DNA of 64,000 nt from Marinobacter aromaticivorans (GCF_002806975.1 NZ_NIHD01000012.1:28803-92802), one strand, 5' to 3'; positions 1 to 9,809 are shown, counted from the first letter of the stretch. Translations and numbers: made by a program. Notes: generated from the sequence alone by a model not told the origin.

Positions 1-218
1 CCGTCAAGGCGCCGGTAATCGGAATTGGCGCCGGCGCAGACACAGATGGCCAGATTCTGGTACTGCACGACATGCTCGGTATTACAACGGGCCGAAAACC
101 CCGTTTCGTAAAAAACTTTCTGGCCGAAAACGGCTCCATTCAGGAAGCCATTGCTGCCTACGCCAAAGCCGTGCGTGAGCGCACATTCCCTGCTGAGGAG
201 CATACGTTCAAGGCATGA
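1..218 (+). CDS. panB: 3-methyl-2-oxobutanoate hydroxymethyltransferase (3' end)
   Basis: Only the last 71 codons are present; the frame is open from the window edge to TGA at 216-218. The peptide contains [21 protein letters not shown] followed by a [10 protein letters not shown] segment, the conserved C-terminal part of PanB. PanB is a cytoplasmic enzyme that transfers a hydroxymethyl group from 5,10-methylene-THF to alpha-ketoisovalerate to make ketopantoate, the first committed step of pantothenate synthesis. Its stop overlaps the panC start (ATGA), so the two are translationally coupled. Identity rests on the C-terminal motif and the panC neighbour. Confidence 0.93.
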   Translation, partial: VKAPVIGIGAGADTDGQILVLHDMLGITTGRKPRFVKNFLAENGSIQEAIAAYAKAVRERTFPAEEHTFKA

Positions 219-1063
219 GAACCGTCCATTCACTGAAAGAGTTGCGTACCATCCTGCGCGGTTACCGCCAGCAGGAAAAAACCGTTGGCCTGGTACCTAC
301 CATGGGGAATCTGCATGAAGGGCACATATCACTGGTGCGCAAAGCTGCCGAAGCTGCGGACGTTGTTGTCACCAGTATTTTTGTCAACCCGATGCAGTTT
401 GGTGCCAACGAGGACCTCGACACCTACCCGCGCACCCTGATAGATGACCAGGAGATGCTCGGTGCAGCCGGCAACACCCTGGTGTTCGCGCCCTCTGCAG
501 AAGAGGTTTATCCGGATGGCCTCGCAAGGCACACCCGGGTAGTGGTGCCGGAGGTCAGTGAAGGGCACTGCGGTGCCAGTCGTCCAGGGCATTTTGAAGG
601 TGTTGCGACAGTGGTTTCCGTACTGTTCAACATGATTCAGCCAGACTTTGCCGTGTTCGGCGAGAAAGATTTCCAGCAACTGGCGGTCATCCGCAAAATG
701 ACGCGGGATCTGATGATTCCCGTGGAAGTGATTGGGGCACCCACGGTGCGGGAAGAAGACGGACTGGCAAAAAGCTCACGCAACGGCTATCTGTCTGCAG
801 AGGAGCGTAGCCTGGCTCCGGTTATTTATCAGACACTGCAAGCCACCGCCGCAAAAATAACAGGCGGGCGCACCGATTTTCCGACGCTCGCCCAGGAAGC
901 CGCTTCCAGCCTGCGCGACGCCGGCTTGCGTCTGGATTATTTCAACATTGCCAACAGCGAGACCCTGAAGCCTGCCGCGCCGGAAGACCAAAACATTACA
1001 CTGCTGGTGGCCGCCTTCCTCGGCACCACCCGGCTGATTGATAATATCTCGATCAGTCGCTGA
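215..1063 (+). CDS. panC: Pantothenate synthetase
   Basis: PanC condenses pantoate with beta-alanine, using ATP through a pantoyl-adenylate intermediate, to give pantothenate (cytoplasm, coenzyme A pathway). The 282-residue length is normal. The nucleotide-binding signature [10 protein letters not shown] lies at about residues 28-37, the FGEKDFQQL motif at about 149-157, and the KSSRN motif near residue 190. The ATG overlaps the panB stop by 4 nt, giving a panBC operon. No panD is visible next to it in the window. Nothing is unusual about the protein. Confidence 0.97.
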   Translation: MRTVHSLKELRTILRGYRQQEKTVGLVPTMGNLHEGHISLVRKAAEAADVVVTSIFVNPMQFGANEDLDTYPRTLIDDQEMLGAAGNTLVFAPSAEEVYPDGLARHTRVVVPEVSEGHCGASRPGHFEGVATVVSVLFNMIQPDFAVFGEKDFQQLAVIRKMTRDLMIPVEVIGAPTVREEDGLAKSSRNGYLSAEERSLAPVIYQTLQATAAKITGGRTDFPTLAQEAASSLRDAGLRLDYFNIANSETLKPAAPEDQNITLLVAAFLGTTRLIDNISISR

Positions 1064-1098
1064 GACACGATACAAATGCACCAGGAAAGGACTCTCTG

Positions 1099-2760
1099 AT
1101 GACCGCAACAAACCCGACCCTGACATCACTGCCTGAATGGAAAAACCTGGAGGCCTGCCGCGAACACCTGCAGGCCTGTCATATAAAAACGCTTTTTGCA
1201 GAGGACCCGCAACGGGCAAAGCGCTACTTTATCAAGGGCGCCGGGTTATCTCTGGATTTTTCCCGAAACCGGCTTACCGATGAGGTGCTCGACGCACTGA
1301 TAGCCCTGGCCCGCAGCCGCAACCTGGAAGAACGCAGAGCCGCCCTGCTGCGCGGCGACAAGGTCAACCTTACCGAGAACCGCCCTGCGCTGCACACGGC
1401 CCTGCGCAACCCGGGAACAGACAGCCTTGTGGTCGACGGCCAGGACGTGATCGCAGAAGTAAACGCAACACTGGCCCGCATGGAAGCCTTCGTACAGGAG
1501 GTTCTGGGCCAGTCGCGCACCGGCTTTACCGGCAAAGCGTTTACCGATGTGGTCAGCATTGGCATTGGCGGTTCGTTTCTTGGCCCCAAACTGGTGACCG
1601 AGGCGCTTCAGCCCTACCGCGCATCCGGACTTCGTTGTCACTATGTAGCCAACATTGATGGTACGGAAATCTGCGAAACCCTGGCACAGGTGAATCCTGA
1701 AACCACGTTATTCCTGGTGCAGTCAAAGTCCTTTGGCACCCGGGAAACCCTGGAAAACAGCAAAGTTGCCCGGGCATGGTTCATCGAGCGCAGTGGCAAT
1801 GAACAAGCGGTCGCCAGCCACTTCATGGCCGTGACGGCCAACATCCATGCAGCGCAAGAGTTTGGCATCAGCCCGGACAACGTATTCCCCATGTGGGACT
1901 GGGTAGGGGGGCGCTACTCCCTGTGGTCTGCGATCGGGCTACCCATAGCACTGACCATCGGCATGGACAACTTCCGCGCACTGCTCGCCGGCGCTCACGC
2001 CATGGACACGCATTTTCGCGATGTGCCCCTGGAACAAAACCTGCCCGTTGTCATGGCCATGCTGGGCATCTGGTACACCAATTTCTGGGGCGCGGAAACC
2101 CACGCCATATTGCCCTACGACCACTACCTTCGCAGCCTGCCGGATCACCTGCAGCAACTGGATATGGAAAGCAGTGGTAAACGGGTCAGCCAGCAGGGAG
2201 AAACCCTTGGATACCATTCAGGGCCTGTCATCTGGGGTGGTGTCGGTGCCAACGGCCAGCACGCCTACCACCAGCTGATTCACCAGGGCACCCGGCTGAT
2301 TCCGACAGATTTCATCATTCCCTTGCAAACCCACAACCCGGTCGGAACACACCACGCGGACCTTTTCGCCAACTGCCTGGGCCAGTCCCGTGCGATGATG
2401 TCGGGAAAAACCCTGGAAGAAGCCAAGGCAGAACTGGCCGCCAGCGGCATGGCTGAAGCAGAGATTGAGCGGCTGGCACCACACAAGGTAATCCCCGGCA
2501 ACCAGCCCAGCAACACACTGATGATGGACAAGGTGACGCCGGAAACCGTGGGTGCCCTGATAGCCCTGTATGAACACCGCACCTTCGTACAGGGCGTGAT
2601 CTGGGATATCGACTCGTTTGATCAATGGGGCGTTGAACTGGGGAAAAAACTGGGGCAGGCAATATTACCAAGACTGCTTGCACAGAAGGCCGCGAGCGAA
2701 GCCAGCGACAGTTCGACGGATCACCTGATTGAACTGTTCCGCTCAGCTAACCGCCTTTGA
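1099..2760 (+). CDS. pgi: Glucose-6-phosphate isomerase
   Basis: Interconverts glucose 6-phosphate and fructose 6-phosphate in central carbon metabolism and gluconeogenesis. At 553 residues it matches the long bacterial PGI family. It shows SIGIGGSFLGP (sugar-phosphate binding), the signature around WVGGRYSLWSAIG, the ESSGK motif and the GANGQHAYHQLIHQG motif carrying the catalytic His. It lies 35 nt after panC on the same strand, with an AGGAAAGGA-type RBS before ATG, so it may be co-transcribed with panBC. Its 3' end overlaps the convergent folK stop by 18 nt. Confidence 0.97.
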   Translation: MTATNPTLTSLPEWKNLEACREHLQACHIKTLFAEDPQRAKRYFIKGAGLSLDFSRNRLTDEVLDALIALARSRNLEERRAALLRGDKVNLTENRPALHTALRNPGTDSLVVDGQDVIAEVNATLARMEAFVQEVLGQSRTGFTGKAFTDVVSIGIGGSFLGPKLVTEALQPYRASGLRCHYVANIDGTEICETLAQVNPETTLFLVQSKSFGTRETLENSKVARAWFIERSGNEQAVASHFMAVTANIHAAQEFGISPDNVFPMWDWVGGRYSLWSAIGLPIALTIGMDNFRALLAGAHAMDTHFRDVPLEQNLPVVMAMLGIWYTNFWGAETHAILPYDHYLRSLPDHLQQLDMESSGKRVSQQGETLGYHSGPVIWGGVGANGQHAYHQLIHQGTRLIPTDFIIPLQTHNPVGTHHADLFANCLGQSRAMMSGKTLEEAKAELAASGMAEAEIERLAPHKVIPGNQPSNTLMMDKVTPETVGALIALYEHRTFVQGVIWDIDSFDQWGVELGKKLGQAILPRLLAQKAASEASDSSTDHLIELFRSANRL

Positions 2761-3267
2761 TATCAACCGCCCCTGCCAGCTGAAATCAACCGGCCAGGTT
2801 TTCTGGTTGCTGCTGTATGCCTGCCAGAGTTCAAGATAACTCTTGCGACATACCGGGTGTTTCACTGCCGGGGCAATATCTGCCAGCGGGCGAAGCACAT
2901 AAGCGTTCCTGACAATTTCGCCCCGGGGCAACTCCACACCGTCCATCCAGCCCACTGCTTCGCCGTACGTGAGTATATCGAGATCCAGCGTTCTTGCGCT
3001 GAACCTGGGAGCTTCCGGCTGCCGGCCATTTTCTGCTTCCAGGCGCTTGAAGAAGCGTGAGAGTTCGCCCACGGAAAGCGTGGTTCTGATACCGACAACC
3101 AGATTGAGAAATGGCGAACCGTCGAATCCTACCGCTTCACTTTCATAGACCGGCGAAATATCCAGCTCACCAAACCCGTCTTTCAGGGCATCCAGCGCCG
3201 CGCGAACGTAACGTTCCCGCTCAATATTAGTGCCAATGCCAATATAAACCGGAACCGGGGCTGGCAT
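2743..3267 (-). CDS. folK: 2-amino-4-hydroxy-6-hydroxymethyldihydropteridine pyrophosphokinase
   Basis: HPPK transfers pyrophosphate from ATP to hydroxymethyl-dihydropterin before dihydropteroate synthase acts in folate synthesis. Visible motifs are YIGIGTNIERE at the N-terminus, SPVYESEAVG, FLNLVV and the HPPK signature ARTLDLDIL near residue 90. The 174-residue product starts at the ATG whose A shares a base with the folB stop (TAATG), preceded by a strong GGGGAGG RBS; an upstream in-frame TTG would give a longer protein but has no RBS. It forms a tight folB-folK pair. The C-terminus overlaps the pgi 3' end on the other strand. Confidence 0.93.
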   Translation of the reverse strand: MPAPVPVYIGIGTNIERERYVRAALDALKDGFGELDISPVYESEAVGFDGSPFLNLVVGIRTTLSVGELSRFFKRLEAENGRQPEAPRFSARTLDLDILTYGEAVGWMDGVELPRGEIVRNAYVLRPLADIAPAVKHPVCRKSYLELWQAYSSNQKTWPVDFSWQGRLISKAVS

Positions 3268-3623
3268 TATCGGCCTCCCCTTTCTATGCAAACACCCACA
3301 GACCGGGCAGCAGGCACGGCTCCGGGTTTGCGCAGCGTTACCCGCAGCCAGCCAATACCGAATTCCCGCCGCAAAACTTCAGCCAGCACCTCCGCACCAT
3401 GCTCCAGGAGCTTTGGCTTCAGGCCCTTGAGACACTGCTCTGTGCGCTCACTGACGGCGGCGTAATCAAGGGCATCGGCCACATCATCCGAGGCGCCAGG
3501 GATACGGTTGTCCCAGGCCATTTCCAGATCCACAACCAGTGCCTGGGTCACTTCGCGCTCCCAGTCAAATACACCGACTACGGTTTCCACAACCAGGCCT
3601 TCGATCAATACGCTGTCTGCCAA
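3267..3623 (-). CDS. folB: Dihydroneopterin aldolase
   Basis: FolB cleaves 7,8-dihydroneopterin to 6-hydroxymethyl-dihydropterin plus glycolaldehyde, directly supplying FolK. The N-terminus (VLIEGLVVETVVGVFDWER) is the classic FolB beginning, and the C-terminal LRKPGAVPAARSVGV segment is family-typical. I chose a TTG start (LADSVLIEG) with a GGGGGA element just upstream, giving about 118 residues, the usual family length. A GTG 24 nt further upstream (126 residues) is the alternative but has no visible RBS. It is coupled to folK by a one-base overlap and diverges from plsY. Confidence 0.88.
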   Translation of the reverse strand: MADSVLIEGLVVETVVGVFDWEREVTQALVVDLEMAWDNRIPGASDDVADALDYAAVSERTEQCLKGLKPKLLEHGAEVLAEVLRREFGIGWLRVTLRKPGAVPAARSVGVCIERGGR

Positions 3624-3761
3624 GGAATCCCCCGGGGCTATACACACTGCTGATTGAATAACCTACAGACTGCGGATACTGTAATAGCCCCGGCCTGTAA
3701 ATTCAGGGCGGGCATTTTCGCACAGATTGCCCTGATACGTCTTTGTTTCCGAGTTCCTGAA

Positions 3762-4352
3762 ATGGCGTTGAGTGACCCGGTATTGATTGTTTTTTTATGT
3801 GTGGCTGCCTATCTGCTGGGCTCTGTGCTGTTTGCATTGCCGGTAAGCCGGCTATGGGGCTTACCCGACCCGCGCGCACAGGGCTCGGGCAATCCGGGCG
3901 CAACCAACGTATACCGGACCGGTGGCTGGCCACCTGCGCTGGTTACCCTGGCACTGGACGCGGCCAAAGGCTGGCTGCCGGTCTGGCTGGCACACAACGC
4001 CGGGCTTTCAGCCATTATCCAGGCCATGGTGGCGCTGTGCGCCGTTACCGGGCATATGATTCCGGCGTATTACCGGTTCAAGGGCGGCAAAGGCGTCGCA
4101 ACCGCGCTGGGTGCAGGCGTTGCACTGGCACCCGTCACCACGTTCGCCATGGCCACGTTATGGTTACTGGCACTATGGCGCTGGAAGATATCGGCACTGG
4201 CCTCCGTGCTTGCCATTATCAGTGGCCCGATCATCAGTGCCTTTATTGAACCCGACAAACTGCCCGTATTCGGCCTGCTTGCGATACTGATTGTGGTCCG
4301 CCACCGCAACAACCTGATAAGGCTCGCCCAGGGGAGAGAAACCGGCCTGTAG
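3762..4352 (+). CDS. plsY: Glycerol-3-phosphate acyltransferase PlsY
   Basis: Integral inner-membrane enzyme that uses acyl-phosphate (made by PlsX) to acylate glycerol 3-phosphate at position 1, the first step of phospholipid synthesis. The 196-residue product has about five hydrophobic segments. It carries the three PlsY signatures: GSGNPGATNVYRTGGW, GHMIPAYYRFKGGKGVAT, and a C-terminal RHRNNLIRL. The ATG at 3762 (MALSDPVL) agrees with the family start; upstream in-frame extension is not family-like. It is divergent from folB and convergent with tsaD, 6 bp apart, the ygiH/ygjD neighbourhood also known from enterobacteria. Confidence 0.95.
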   Translation: MALSDPVLIVFLCVAAYLLGSVLFALPVSRLWGLPDPRAQGSGNPGATNVYRTGGWPPALVTLALDAAKGWLPVWLAHNAGLSAIIQAMVALCAVTGHMIPAYYRFKGGKGVATALGAGVALAPVTTFAMATLWLLALWRWKISALASVLAIISGPIISAFIEPDKLPVFGLLAILIVVRHRNNLIRLAQGRETGL

Positions 4353-4358
4353 CTGTTT

Positions 4359-5417
4359 TCAGTCAACAAGCCCTTCCAGCCTTGTCTCGGTAAGGGGCGG
4401 CAGCGTATTCATCGGCCACCGTGGCACCGCCACAATCCGCTCACCATCTCGCTGCCCCGCCTTCATCCGCTGGGCACCGGCATAGGCAATCATGGCACCG
4501 TTATCGGTACAGAATTCGGGCCTGGCATAAAACACATGGGCGCGCAGTTTTTTCGCCATTTTTTCCAGGCCTGCCCGCAACCGCTTGTTGGCACTGACCC
4601 CCCCGGCAATCACCAGGCGGCTACAGCCTGTCTGCTCCAGCGCCCGCCGGCATTTGATCACCAGGGTCTCCACCACCGCGGTTTCAAATGCCAGGGCGAT
4701 ATCGGCGCGAGCCTGGTCGCTCAGACCACCCGCTGCTTTTTTCTCCGCGTTGACGGTATTAAGGGTAAACGTTTTCAGGCCACTGAAACTGAAATCCAGG
4801 CCCGGGCGGTCGGTCATCGGGCGGGGGAAGCGGTAGCGGCCAGCCACACCTTTTTCCGCAAGCGCCGCCACTCGGGGGCCACCAGGATAGTCCAGCCCGA
4901 GCATCTTGGCTGTCTTGTCGAACGCCTCACCGGCTGCATCATCCACAGACTCACCCAGCATTTCGTATTCGCCTATGCCATCCACACGCACCAACTGGGT
5001 ATGCCCACCCGATACCAGCAACGCCACAAAAGGAAATGCCGGCGGATTATCTTCCAGCATGGGGGCCAGCAGATGGCCTTCCATGTGGTGTACACCGAGC
5101 ACAGGAACACCCAGAGCAAAGCCCAGGGCATGGGCAACCGAGCCACCCACCATAAGCGCGCCGATCAGGCCGGGGCCTGCCGTATAGGCAACACCTTCAA
5201 TATCCCGGCGGGTAACGCCCGCATCCGAGAGCACCTGATCACACAGGGGCAGCAGTTTGCGCACGTGGTCGCGGGAGGCAAGCTCCGGCACCACGCCGCC
5301 GTAATCGGCGTGCATCTCGATCTGGCTGTACAGTGCATGGCTCAGCAGGCCTTTATCGGTGTCAAAAAGTGCAACGCCGGTTTCATCACAGGAGGTCTCA
5401 ATACCCAGAATCAGCAT
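4359..5417 (-). CDS. tsaD: tRNA N6-adenosine threonylcarbamoyltransferase
   Basis: TsaD transfers the threonylcarbamoyl group from TC-AMP to A37 of ANN-decoding tRNAs, working with TsaB, TsaE and TsaC (none of them in this window). The 352-residue protein starts [19 protein letters not shown] and carries the metal-binding HMEGHLLAP motif (H-x3-H) near residue 111, the SGGHTQL motif, and a C-terminal [13 protein letters not shown] segment. A start 5 codons upstream is possible, but the chosen ATG matches the family. It is divergent from rpsU, the classic arrangement beside the rpsU-dnaG-rpoD operon. Confidence 0.96.
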   Translation of the reverse strand: MLILGIETSCDETGVALFDTDKGLLSHALYSQIEMHADYGGVVPELASRDHVRKLLPLCDQVLSDAGVTRRDIEGVAYTAGPGLIGALMVGGSVAHALGFALGVPVLGVHHMEGHLLAPMLEDNPPAFPFVALLVSGGHTQLVRVDGIGEYEMLGESVDDAAGEAFDKTAKMLGLDYPGGPRVAALAEKGVAGRYRFPRPMTDRPGLDFSFSGLKTFTLNTVNAEKKAAGGLSDQARADIALAFETAVVETLVIKCRRALEQTGCSRLVIAGGVSANKRLRAGLEKMAKKLRAHVFYARPEFCTDNGAMIAYAGAQRMKAGQRDGERIVAVPRWPMNTLPPLTETRLEGLVD

Positions 5418-5508
5418 ATAACCTGGCCACATCGGTTAGCGTAAATGAATAAACGGCGCGTATTTTAGCAGAAACCCGAAACTCACTGTCAGTTTCATGG
5501 AACAAACA

Positions 5509-5538
5509 TTGACCTTGCCACGATCCAGGCGCTATCAT
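5509..5538 (+). promoter_or_regulatory. Candidate sigma-70 promoter for rpsU
   Basis: TTGACC (5509-5514) and TATCAT (5533-5538) are separated by 18 bp, a good match to -35 and -10 elements. This predicts transcription starting near 5545 and a leader of roughly 110 nt before the rpsU ATG at 5658. The pair lies in the 240-bp gap between the divergent tsaD and rpsU genes. It is read directly from sequence; the start site is not mapped. Confidence 0.6.
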
Positions 5539-5657
5539 TGCCGCCCTAAATTACGAACTGGTCGAGTTTTAGCCAATCTGACCAGGAATCGAGCCAGTCT
5601 GGCACCGCCAGATGCGCATATAAATGAAACCGAATCTATCAGGTAGGTGATTGTCGA

Positions 5658-5873
5658 ATGCCAGCTGTTAAAGTGAAAGAGAATGAACCGTTTGACGTAG
5701 CACTGCGTCGCTTCAAGCGCTCTTGCGAAAAAGCAGGTGTACTTTCAGAAGTGCGTCGTCGTGAGCACTATGAAAAGCCCACCGCCGTGCGCAAGCGCAA
5801 AGCTGCCGCTGCCGTTAAGCGCCATCTCAAGAAGCTTCAGCGGGAACAGCGCAAGTTCGAGCGTCTGTACTGA
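5658..5873 (+). CDS. rpsU: 30S ribosomal protein bS21
   Basis: Small ribosomal subunit protein needed for initiation on natural mRNAs. The 71 residues match the full family length: [27 protein letters not shown] at the start and a Lys/Arg-rich C-terminal half ([14 protein letters not shown]) ending in Tyr. It is the first gene of the macromolecular-synthesis operon rpsU-dnaG-rpoD. It has its own upstream promoter and is followed by a hairpin terminator before dnaG, consistent with its much higher required expression. Confidence 0.98.
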   Translation: MPAVKVKENEPFDVALRRFKRSCEKAGVLSEVRRREHYEKPTAVRKRKAAAAVKRHLKKLQREQRKFERLY

Positions 5874-5942
5874 GTTAGCAGGCGCCGCTTGACTGCAAAG
5901 CACTGATTGCCTGTTCAGCCACAGGCTGCACAGAGCGACCTG

Positions 5943-5975
5943 AAATGCCGCCGGGGCCTGGCTTCGGCGGCATTT
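5943..5975 (+). terminator. Intra-operon terminator between rpsU and dnaG
   Basis: AAATGCCGCC (5943-5952) pairs perfectly with GGCGGCATTT (5966-5975) around a 13-nt loop, and the T run continues to 5977. It sits 70 nt after the rpsU stop and 43 nt before dnaG. The E. coli operon also has a terminator (T1) at this place that keeps dnaG expression low relative to rpsU, so partial read-through is the likely role here. Confidence 0.8.
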
Positions 5976-6020
5976 TTGGCTATTGGCCCCAGTTTGTAAA
6001 GGGCCTGATGTGGAGCCATT

Positions 6021-7748
6021 ATGAGCGGACTGATCCCCCAACGCTTTGTTGAAGACCTGCTCGACCGGGTAGATCTGGCAGAGCTGATCGGCTCGCGCAT
6101 TACACTTAAAAAAGCCGGCGCCAGCTACAAGGCCTGTTGCCCGTTTCACGATGAAAAAACACCGTCGTTCAATGTGAGGCCAGACAAAGGCTTCTATCAT
6201 TGCTTCGGATGTGGCGCACACGGGGACGCCATCAGCTTTGTTCGTGAGTTTCAAGGGCTGGGTTTTACCGATGCCGTTGAGGAACTGGCACGCCGGGCCG
6301 GGCTGGAAGTGCCTTACGATCAGGCCGCCAGGCAGGAAATGCAGCAGGCGCGAACGCTGACCGATGCGCTGGACTTTGCCAGCCGCTTTTACCAGGCAGC
6401 TCTCCATGGCCAGCAAGGCTCCTTTGCCCGCGACTATCTTTACCAGCGGGGGCTGGATGACGAGGTTATCCGGCGCTATCAGGTGGGCTACGCGCCTGCC
6501 TCCGGCACCGCCCTGTTTGATGCTGCAGACAGGGATTTGCAGGGGCCGCTGATCGAAACGGGCACCGTCTCTGACAAATACGGAAGGCCGCGGGACCTGT
6601 TCCGCAACCGGGTCATGTTCCCCCTTCGTAACAGCCGGGGCAGAACCATCGCCTTCGGAGGACGGACTCTCGGCGACGACAAGGCCAAATACATCAATTC
6701 TCCCGAATCGGACGTATTTCACAAAAGCCGGGAGATATACGGCCTGTTTGAAGCAAAGCAGGCGCTGAAACAGGTCGACAAGCTGCTCGTTGTAGAAGGC
6801 TACATGGATGTGATTGCCCTGGCCCAACACGGCATTCACTACGCCGTAGCGACGCTGGGTACAGCAACAAACCAGGATAGCCTGACGGCCCTGTTAAGGC
6901 AGGCACGGCACATAGTGTTCTGCTTTGATGGCGATCAGGCCGGGTTCCGGGCAGCTGACCGGGCCATGGAAAATGCGCTGGAGCTCATGGCAGACGGCCT
7001 TCACCTGCAGTTTCTGATGCTGCCCGAGGGCGAAGACCCGGATACCCTGGTGCGCAAAGAAGGTCCGGCGGCGTTCCAGAAGCGTATTGACGGCGCCACC
7101 CCGCTCTCCCGGTACCTGTTTGACCGCCAGAGCGAAGGCCTGGATTTGCAGTTACCGGAAAACCGGGGTGAGCTGCGGGCCAGAACCGAACCGCTTCTGA
7201 ACAAAATGCCCAGAAGCACCCTGCGCGATGCCATGTGGCACGAAATGCTCCGGCTGTGCGGGGGGCGCAACCAGTGGCAAGGCCGCCAATCCCGGCAGTG
7301 GGACCAGTGGAAAGGCAACCGGCGGGATCGCGTAACTGAAGAACGTATCGATGTAAAACTGAGCAAGGACAGCATCCTGTGCCTTGCATTGCTTGAAGCA
7401 CCGGATCTGGCCAGCGAAGTTGCCGAACTGGCAAAAAACTCCCGGCAGTATGCCCAGGCGGGGAATTTTGCGGGCTTTATTCTTGAGCGTGACATCCGGC
7501 ATCGGAAATCACTTATAACCATACTGGCCCTGGATGACCGGGCGCGTGAGCAGTTTTACCACCTGTTTGATGGTATCGAGCACATACCGGCCCGGGAAAG
7601 CACGCTGGCCGCGGCACGAGAGCTGCTAAGCCCGAACGAAGAGGCGGCAAGACAGCAAAGACTGGCTACACTTTTACGTAATTTCGCAAACCTTACCGCT
7701 GAACAGCGGCAGGAACTGCGAGAGCTGAGCGGGGGTACCCCGGATTAA
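6021..7748 (+). CDS. dnaG: DNA primase
   Basis: Synthesises RNA primers for Okazaki fragments at the replication fork, recruited by DnaB helicase. The 575-residue protein has an N-terminal CHC2 zinc ribbon (CCPFHDEKTPSF then FYHCFGCGAHGD, residues about 40-66). A TOPRIM core follows with VVEGYMDVIAL (Glu, near 265) and the FDGDQAG acidic motif (near 308), and a C-terminal DnaB-interacting region. The ATG at 6021 follows a GGAG-like sequence. Low expression is expected because it lies behind the rpsU terminator. The C-terminal domain is divergent, as is normal for this family. Confidence 0.97.
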   Translation: MSGLIPQRFVEDLLDRVDLAELIGSRITLKKAGASYKACCPFHDEKTPSFNVRPDKGFYHCFGCGAHGDAISFVREFQGLGFTDAVEELARRAGLEVPYDQAARQEMQQARTLTDALDFASRFYQAALHGQQGSFARDYLYQRGLDDEVIRRYQVGYAPASGTALFDAADRDLQGPLIETGTVSDKYGRPRDLFRNRVMFPLRNSRGRTIAFGGRTLGDDKAKYINSPESDVFHKSREIYGLFEAKQALKQVDKLLVVEGYMDVIALAQHGIHYAVATLGTATNQDSLTALLRQARHIVFCFDGDQAGFRAADRAMENALELMADGLHLQFLMLPEGEDPDTLVRKEGPAAFQKRIDGATPLSRYLFDRQSEGLDLQLPENRGELRARTEPLLNKMPRSTLRDAMWHEMLRLCGGRNQWQGRQSRQWDQWKGNRRDRVTEERIDVKLSKDSILCLALLEAPDLASEVAELAKNSRQYAQAGNFAGFILERDIRHRKSLITILALDDRAREQFYHLFDGIEHIPARESTLAAARELLSPNEEAARQQRLATLLRNFANLTAEQRQELRELSGGTPD

Positions 7749-7753
7749 CAGCA

Positions 7754-7783
7754 CTTGAAACTTGACACATTGATCACCATCTA
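7754..7783 (+). promoter_or_regulatory. Candidate sigma-32 heat-shock promoter upstream of rpoD
   Basis: CTTGAA (7754-7759), a 15-bp spacer, and CACCATCTA (7775-7783) closely match the sigma-32 pattern CTTGAA-N13-15-CCCCATTTA. A separate TATAAT (7816-7821) gives a possible housekeeping -10, but its -35 is poor. In E. coli rpoD is also read from a heat-shock promoter (located inside dnaG), so the function is conserved although the position differs. Assignment is by motif only. Confidence 0.5.
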
Positions 7784-7865
7784 ACCATTCGGTGGCGGTG
7801 CATTAGAGCGACAGCTATAATGGCTGTTTAATTTTTATTTATTTAAGCGAGTTCACAGGGTGTCT

Positions 7866-9710
7866 ATGTCAGGCAATTCGCAGAAATCACGTTTGAAAGA
7901 CCTCATCGCACGAGGCAAGGAACAAGGCTACCTGACTTACGCCGAGGTGAACGACCACCTCCCGGAAGACATTGCCGACCCGGATCAGGTCGAAGATATT
8001 ATTCGCATGATCAACGATATGGGTATTCAGGTGACGGAAGTGGCACCGGATGCCGATACTCTGTTGATGACAGACGGCGACTCTACCGCCGATGAAGCCG
8101 CTGCTGCCGAAGCCGCGGCCGCGTTGGCTGCCGTAGAATCAGACGCCGGTCGCACCACAGACCCGGTGCGCATGTACATGCGCGAGATGGGTACCGTGGA
8201 GCTGCTGACCCGTGAAGGCGAGATTGTCATCGCCAAACGCATCGAAGAAGGCATTCGTGACGTCATGGCAGCCGTCGCCCACTTCCCGGGCACGGTCGGC
8301 ACCGTCATTCAGGCCTACGATCGTATCATCGAAAATGAAGGTCGCATCAGCGACATCGTAACCGGCTTCCTGGACCCGGATGGTGCCGAGCCGTTCATGC
8401 CGGAAACACCGGCCAAGCCCGAGTCAGCAGACGCCGACGATGCAGACGAAGATTCTGATACAGAGGAAGAAGAACCCGAGAGCGGGCCAGATCCCGAGGA
8501 GACTCGCCTGCGCTTTGAACTCCTTCGTGAAAAGCTGGCTGTTGCCGATGAACTGCTTGCCAAGCATGGCCGTGCCGACAAGCGGACCCAGGCCGCCCTC
8601 AACGAACTGGGGCAGGTTTTCGCACCGTTCAAGCTGGGCAACAAAGCCTTCGACGAACTGGTCAATGTAGTACGCTCCACCAACGATCTCGTACGCGAGA
8701 ACGAACGGGCCATCCTGGCAATCTGCGTTCGCGAATGCAAAATGCCCCGCAAGGATTTCATCAAGTCCTTCCCGGGCAATGAAGCAAACCCGGAATGGGG
8801 CGAAAAGATTGCCAAGAGCAAAAAGCCCTACGCTGCTGCAATCGGCGAACGCCTGGATGAAATAGTCCGCCTTCAGAAGCGCATCATGAATGTGCAGACC
8901 GAAGTGGACCTGGATGTTGTCGACATCAAGGAAATCAACCGCCGGGTTTCCATTGGTGAAGCGAGAGCCCGCCGTGCCAAGAAAGAAATGGTCGAGGCCA
9001 ACCTGCGGCTGGTAATTTCTATCGCCAAGAAGTACACCAACCGCGGCCTGCAGTTCCTGGACCTGATTCAGGAGGGCAACATTGGCCTGATGAAGGCGGT
9101 AGACAAGTTTGAATACCGTCGCGGTTACAAGTTCTCGACCTACGCCACCTGGTGGATACGTCAGGCCATTACCCGCTCCATTGCGGACCAGGCACGCACC
9201 ATTCGTATTCCGGTGCACATGATCGAAACCATCAACAAGCTCAACCGCATTTCCCGCCAGATGCTGCAGGAAATGGGTCGCGAACCCACGCCGGAAGAGC
9301 TGGGCGAGCGCATGGAAATGCCGGAAGACAAGATCCGCAAGGTGCTGAAGATTGCCAAAGAGCCGATCTCCATGGAAACACCAATTGGCGACGATGAAGA
9401 CAGCCATCTGGGCGACTTCATCGAAGACATCCAGGCACTCTCGCCGGTGGATTCGGCAACGGCAGAAGGCCTGCGGGAGGCCACACGTTCCGTACTTGCC
9501 GGCCTCACCGCCCGTGAGTCCAAGGTGTTGCGCATGCGCTTCGGTATCGAGATGAACACGGACCACACGCTGGAAGAAGTCGGCAAACAGTTCGACGTAA
9601 CCCGTGAGCGCATCCGCCAGATCGAAGCCAAGGCACTGCGCAAACTGCGCCACCCTTCCCGCTCCGATCACCTGCGCGGTTTTATTGACGACCAGGGAAA
9701 TCAGGGATAA
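7866..9710 (+). CDS. rpoD: RNA polymerase housekeeping sigma factor sigma-70 (RpoD)
   Basis: Primary sigma factor directing RNA polymerase to -35/-10 promoters. The 614-residue protein starts [14 protein letters not shown], as in Pseudomonas RpoD; a GTG two codons upstream is the alternative. Region 1.1 lies at the N-terminus. A long acidic non-conserved insert (about residues 180-210) contains runs of Asp/Glu. Region 2.3-2.4 reads [17 protein letters not shown], region 3 starts at [10 protein letters not shown], and the region 4.2 helix-turn-helix is [20 protein letters not shown]. It is the last gene of the rpsU-dnaG-rpoD operon, with a candidate heat-shock promoter and a TATAAT in the 117-bp gap before it, and a terminator after it. 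Confidence 0.98.
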   Translation: MSGNSQKSRLKDLIARGKEQGYLTYAEVNDHLPEDIADPDQVEDIIRMINDMGIQVTEVAPDADTLLMTDGDSTADEAAAAEAAAALAAVESDAGRTTDPVRMYMREMGTVELLTREGEIVIAKRIEEGIRDVMAAVAHFPGTVGTVIQAYDRIIENEGRISDIVTGFLDPDGAEPFMPETPAKPESADADDADEDSDTEEEEPESGPDPEETRLRFELLREKLAVADELLAKHGRADKRTQAALNELGQVFAPFKLGNKAFDELVNVVRSTNDLVRENERAILAICVRECKMPRKDFIKSFPGNEANPEWGEKIAKSKKPYAAAIGERLDEIVRLQKRIMNVQTEVDLDVVDIKEINRRVSIGEARARRAKKEMVEANLRLVISIAKKYTNRGLQFLDLIQEGNIGLMKAVDKFEYRRGYKFSTYATWWIRQAITRSIADQARTIRIPVHMIETINKLNRISRQMLQEMGREPTPEELGERMEMPEDKIRKVLKIAKEPISMETPIGDDEDSHLGDFIEDIQALSPVDSATAEGLREATRSVLAGLTARESKVLRMRFGIEMNTDHTLEEVGKQFDVTRERIRQIEAKALRKLRHPSRSDHLRGFIDDQGNQG

Positions 9711-9730
9711 ATCGCAAGAACTAACAGTAG

Positions 9731-9772
9731 CGGGCGCCGTGCCTCATCGGTATAATGGCGCCCGTTTTGTTT
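9731..9772 (+). terminator. Rho-independent terminator after rpoD
   Basis: CGGGCGCC (9731-9738) pairs with GGCGCCCG (9757-9764), followed by TTTTGTTT. It begins 20 nt after the rpoD stop. The loop contains TATAAT (9751-9756); this could double as a -10 for the tRNA downstream, but no convincing -35 is in place. Confidence 0.85.
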
Positions 9773-9809
9773 GCCTGCGGAAACACCTGCACAGCAGGCA
9801 CTGCGTTAC

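Noticed and set aside
2743..2760. Sequencing error suggested by the pgi/folK overlap
   Set aside because: Both proteins keep family-typical ends. An 18-nt convergent overlap of stops is common and needs no error.
8424..9671. 415-residue open frame antisense to rpoD
   Set aside because: It lies entirely within rpoD, has no RBS or recognisable domain, and its composition follows the codon pattern of the real gene. The same holds for the 498-residue frame opposite spoT (29120-30616) and the 398-residue frame opposite polA (41357-42553).
9751..9756. TATAAT in the rpoD terminator loop as a tRNA promoter
   Set aside because: No acceptable -35 lies 16-18 bp upstream, and the bases form the loop of a strong terminator. 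Left as a remark only.
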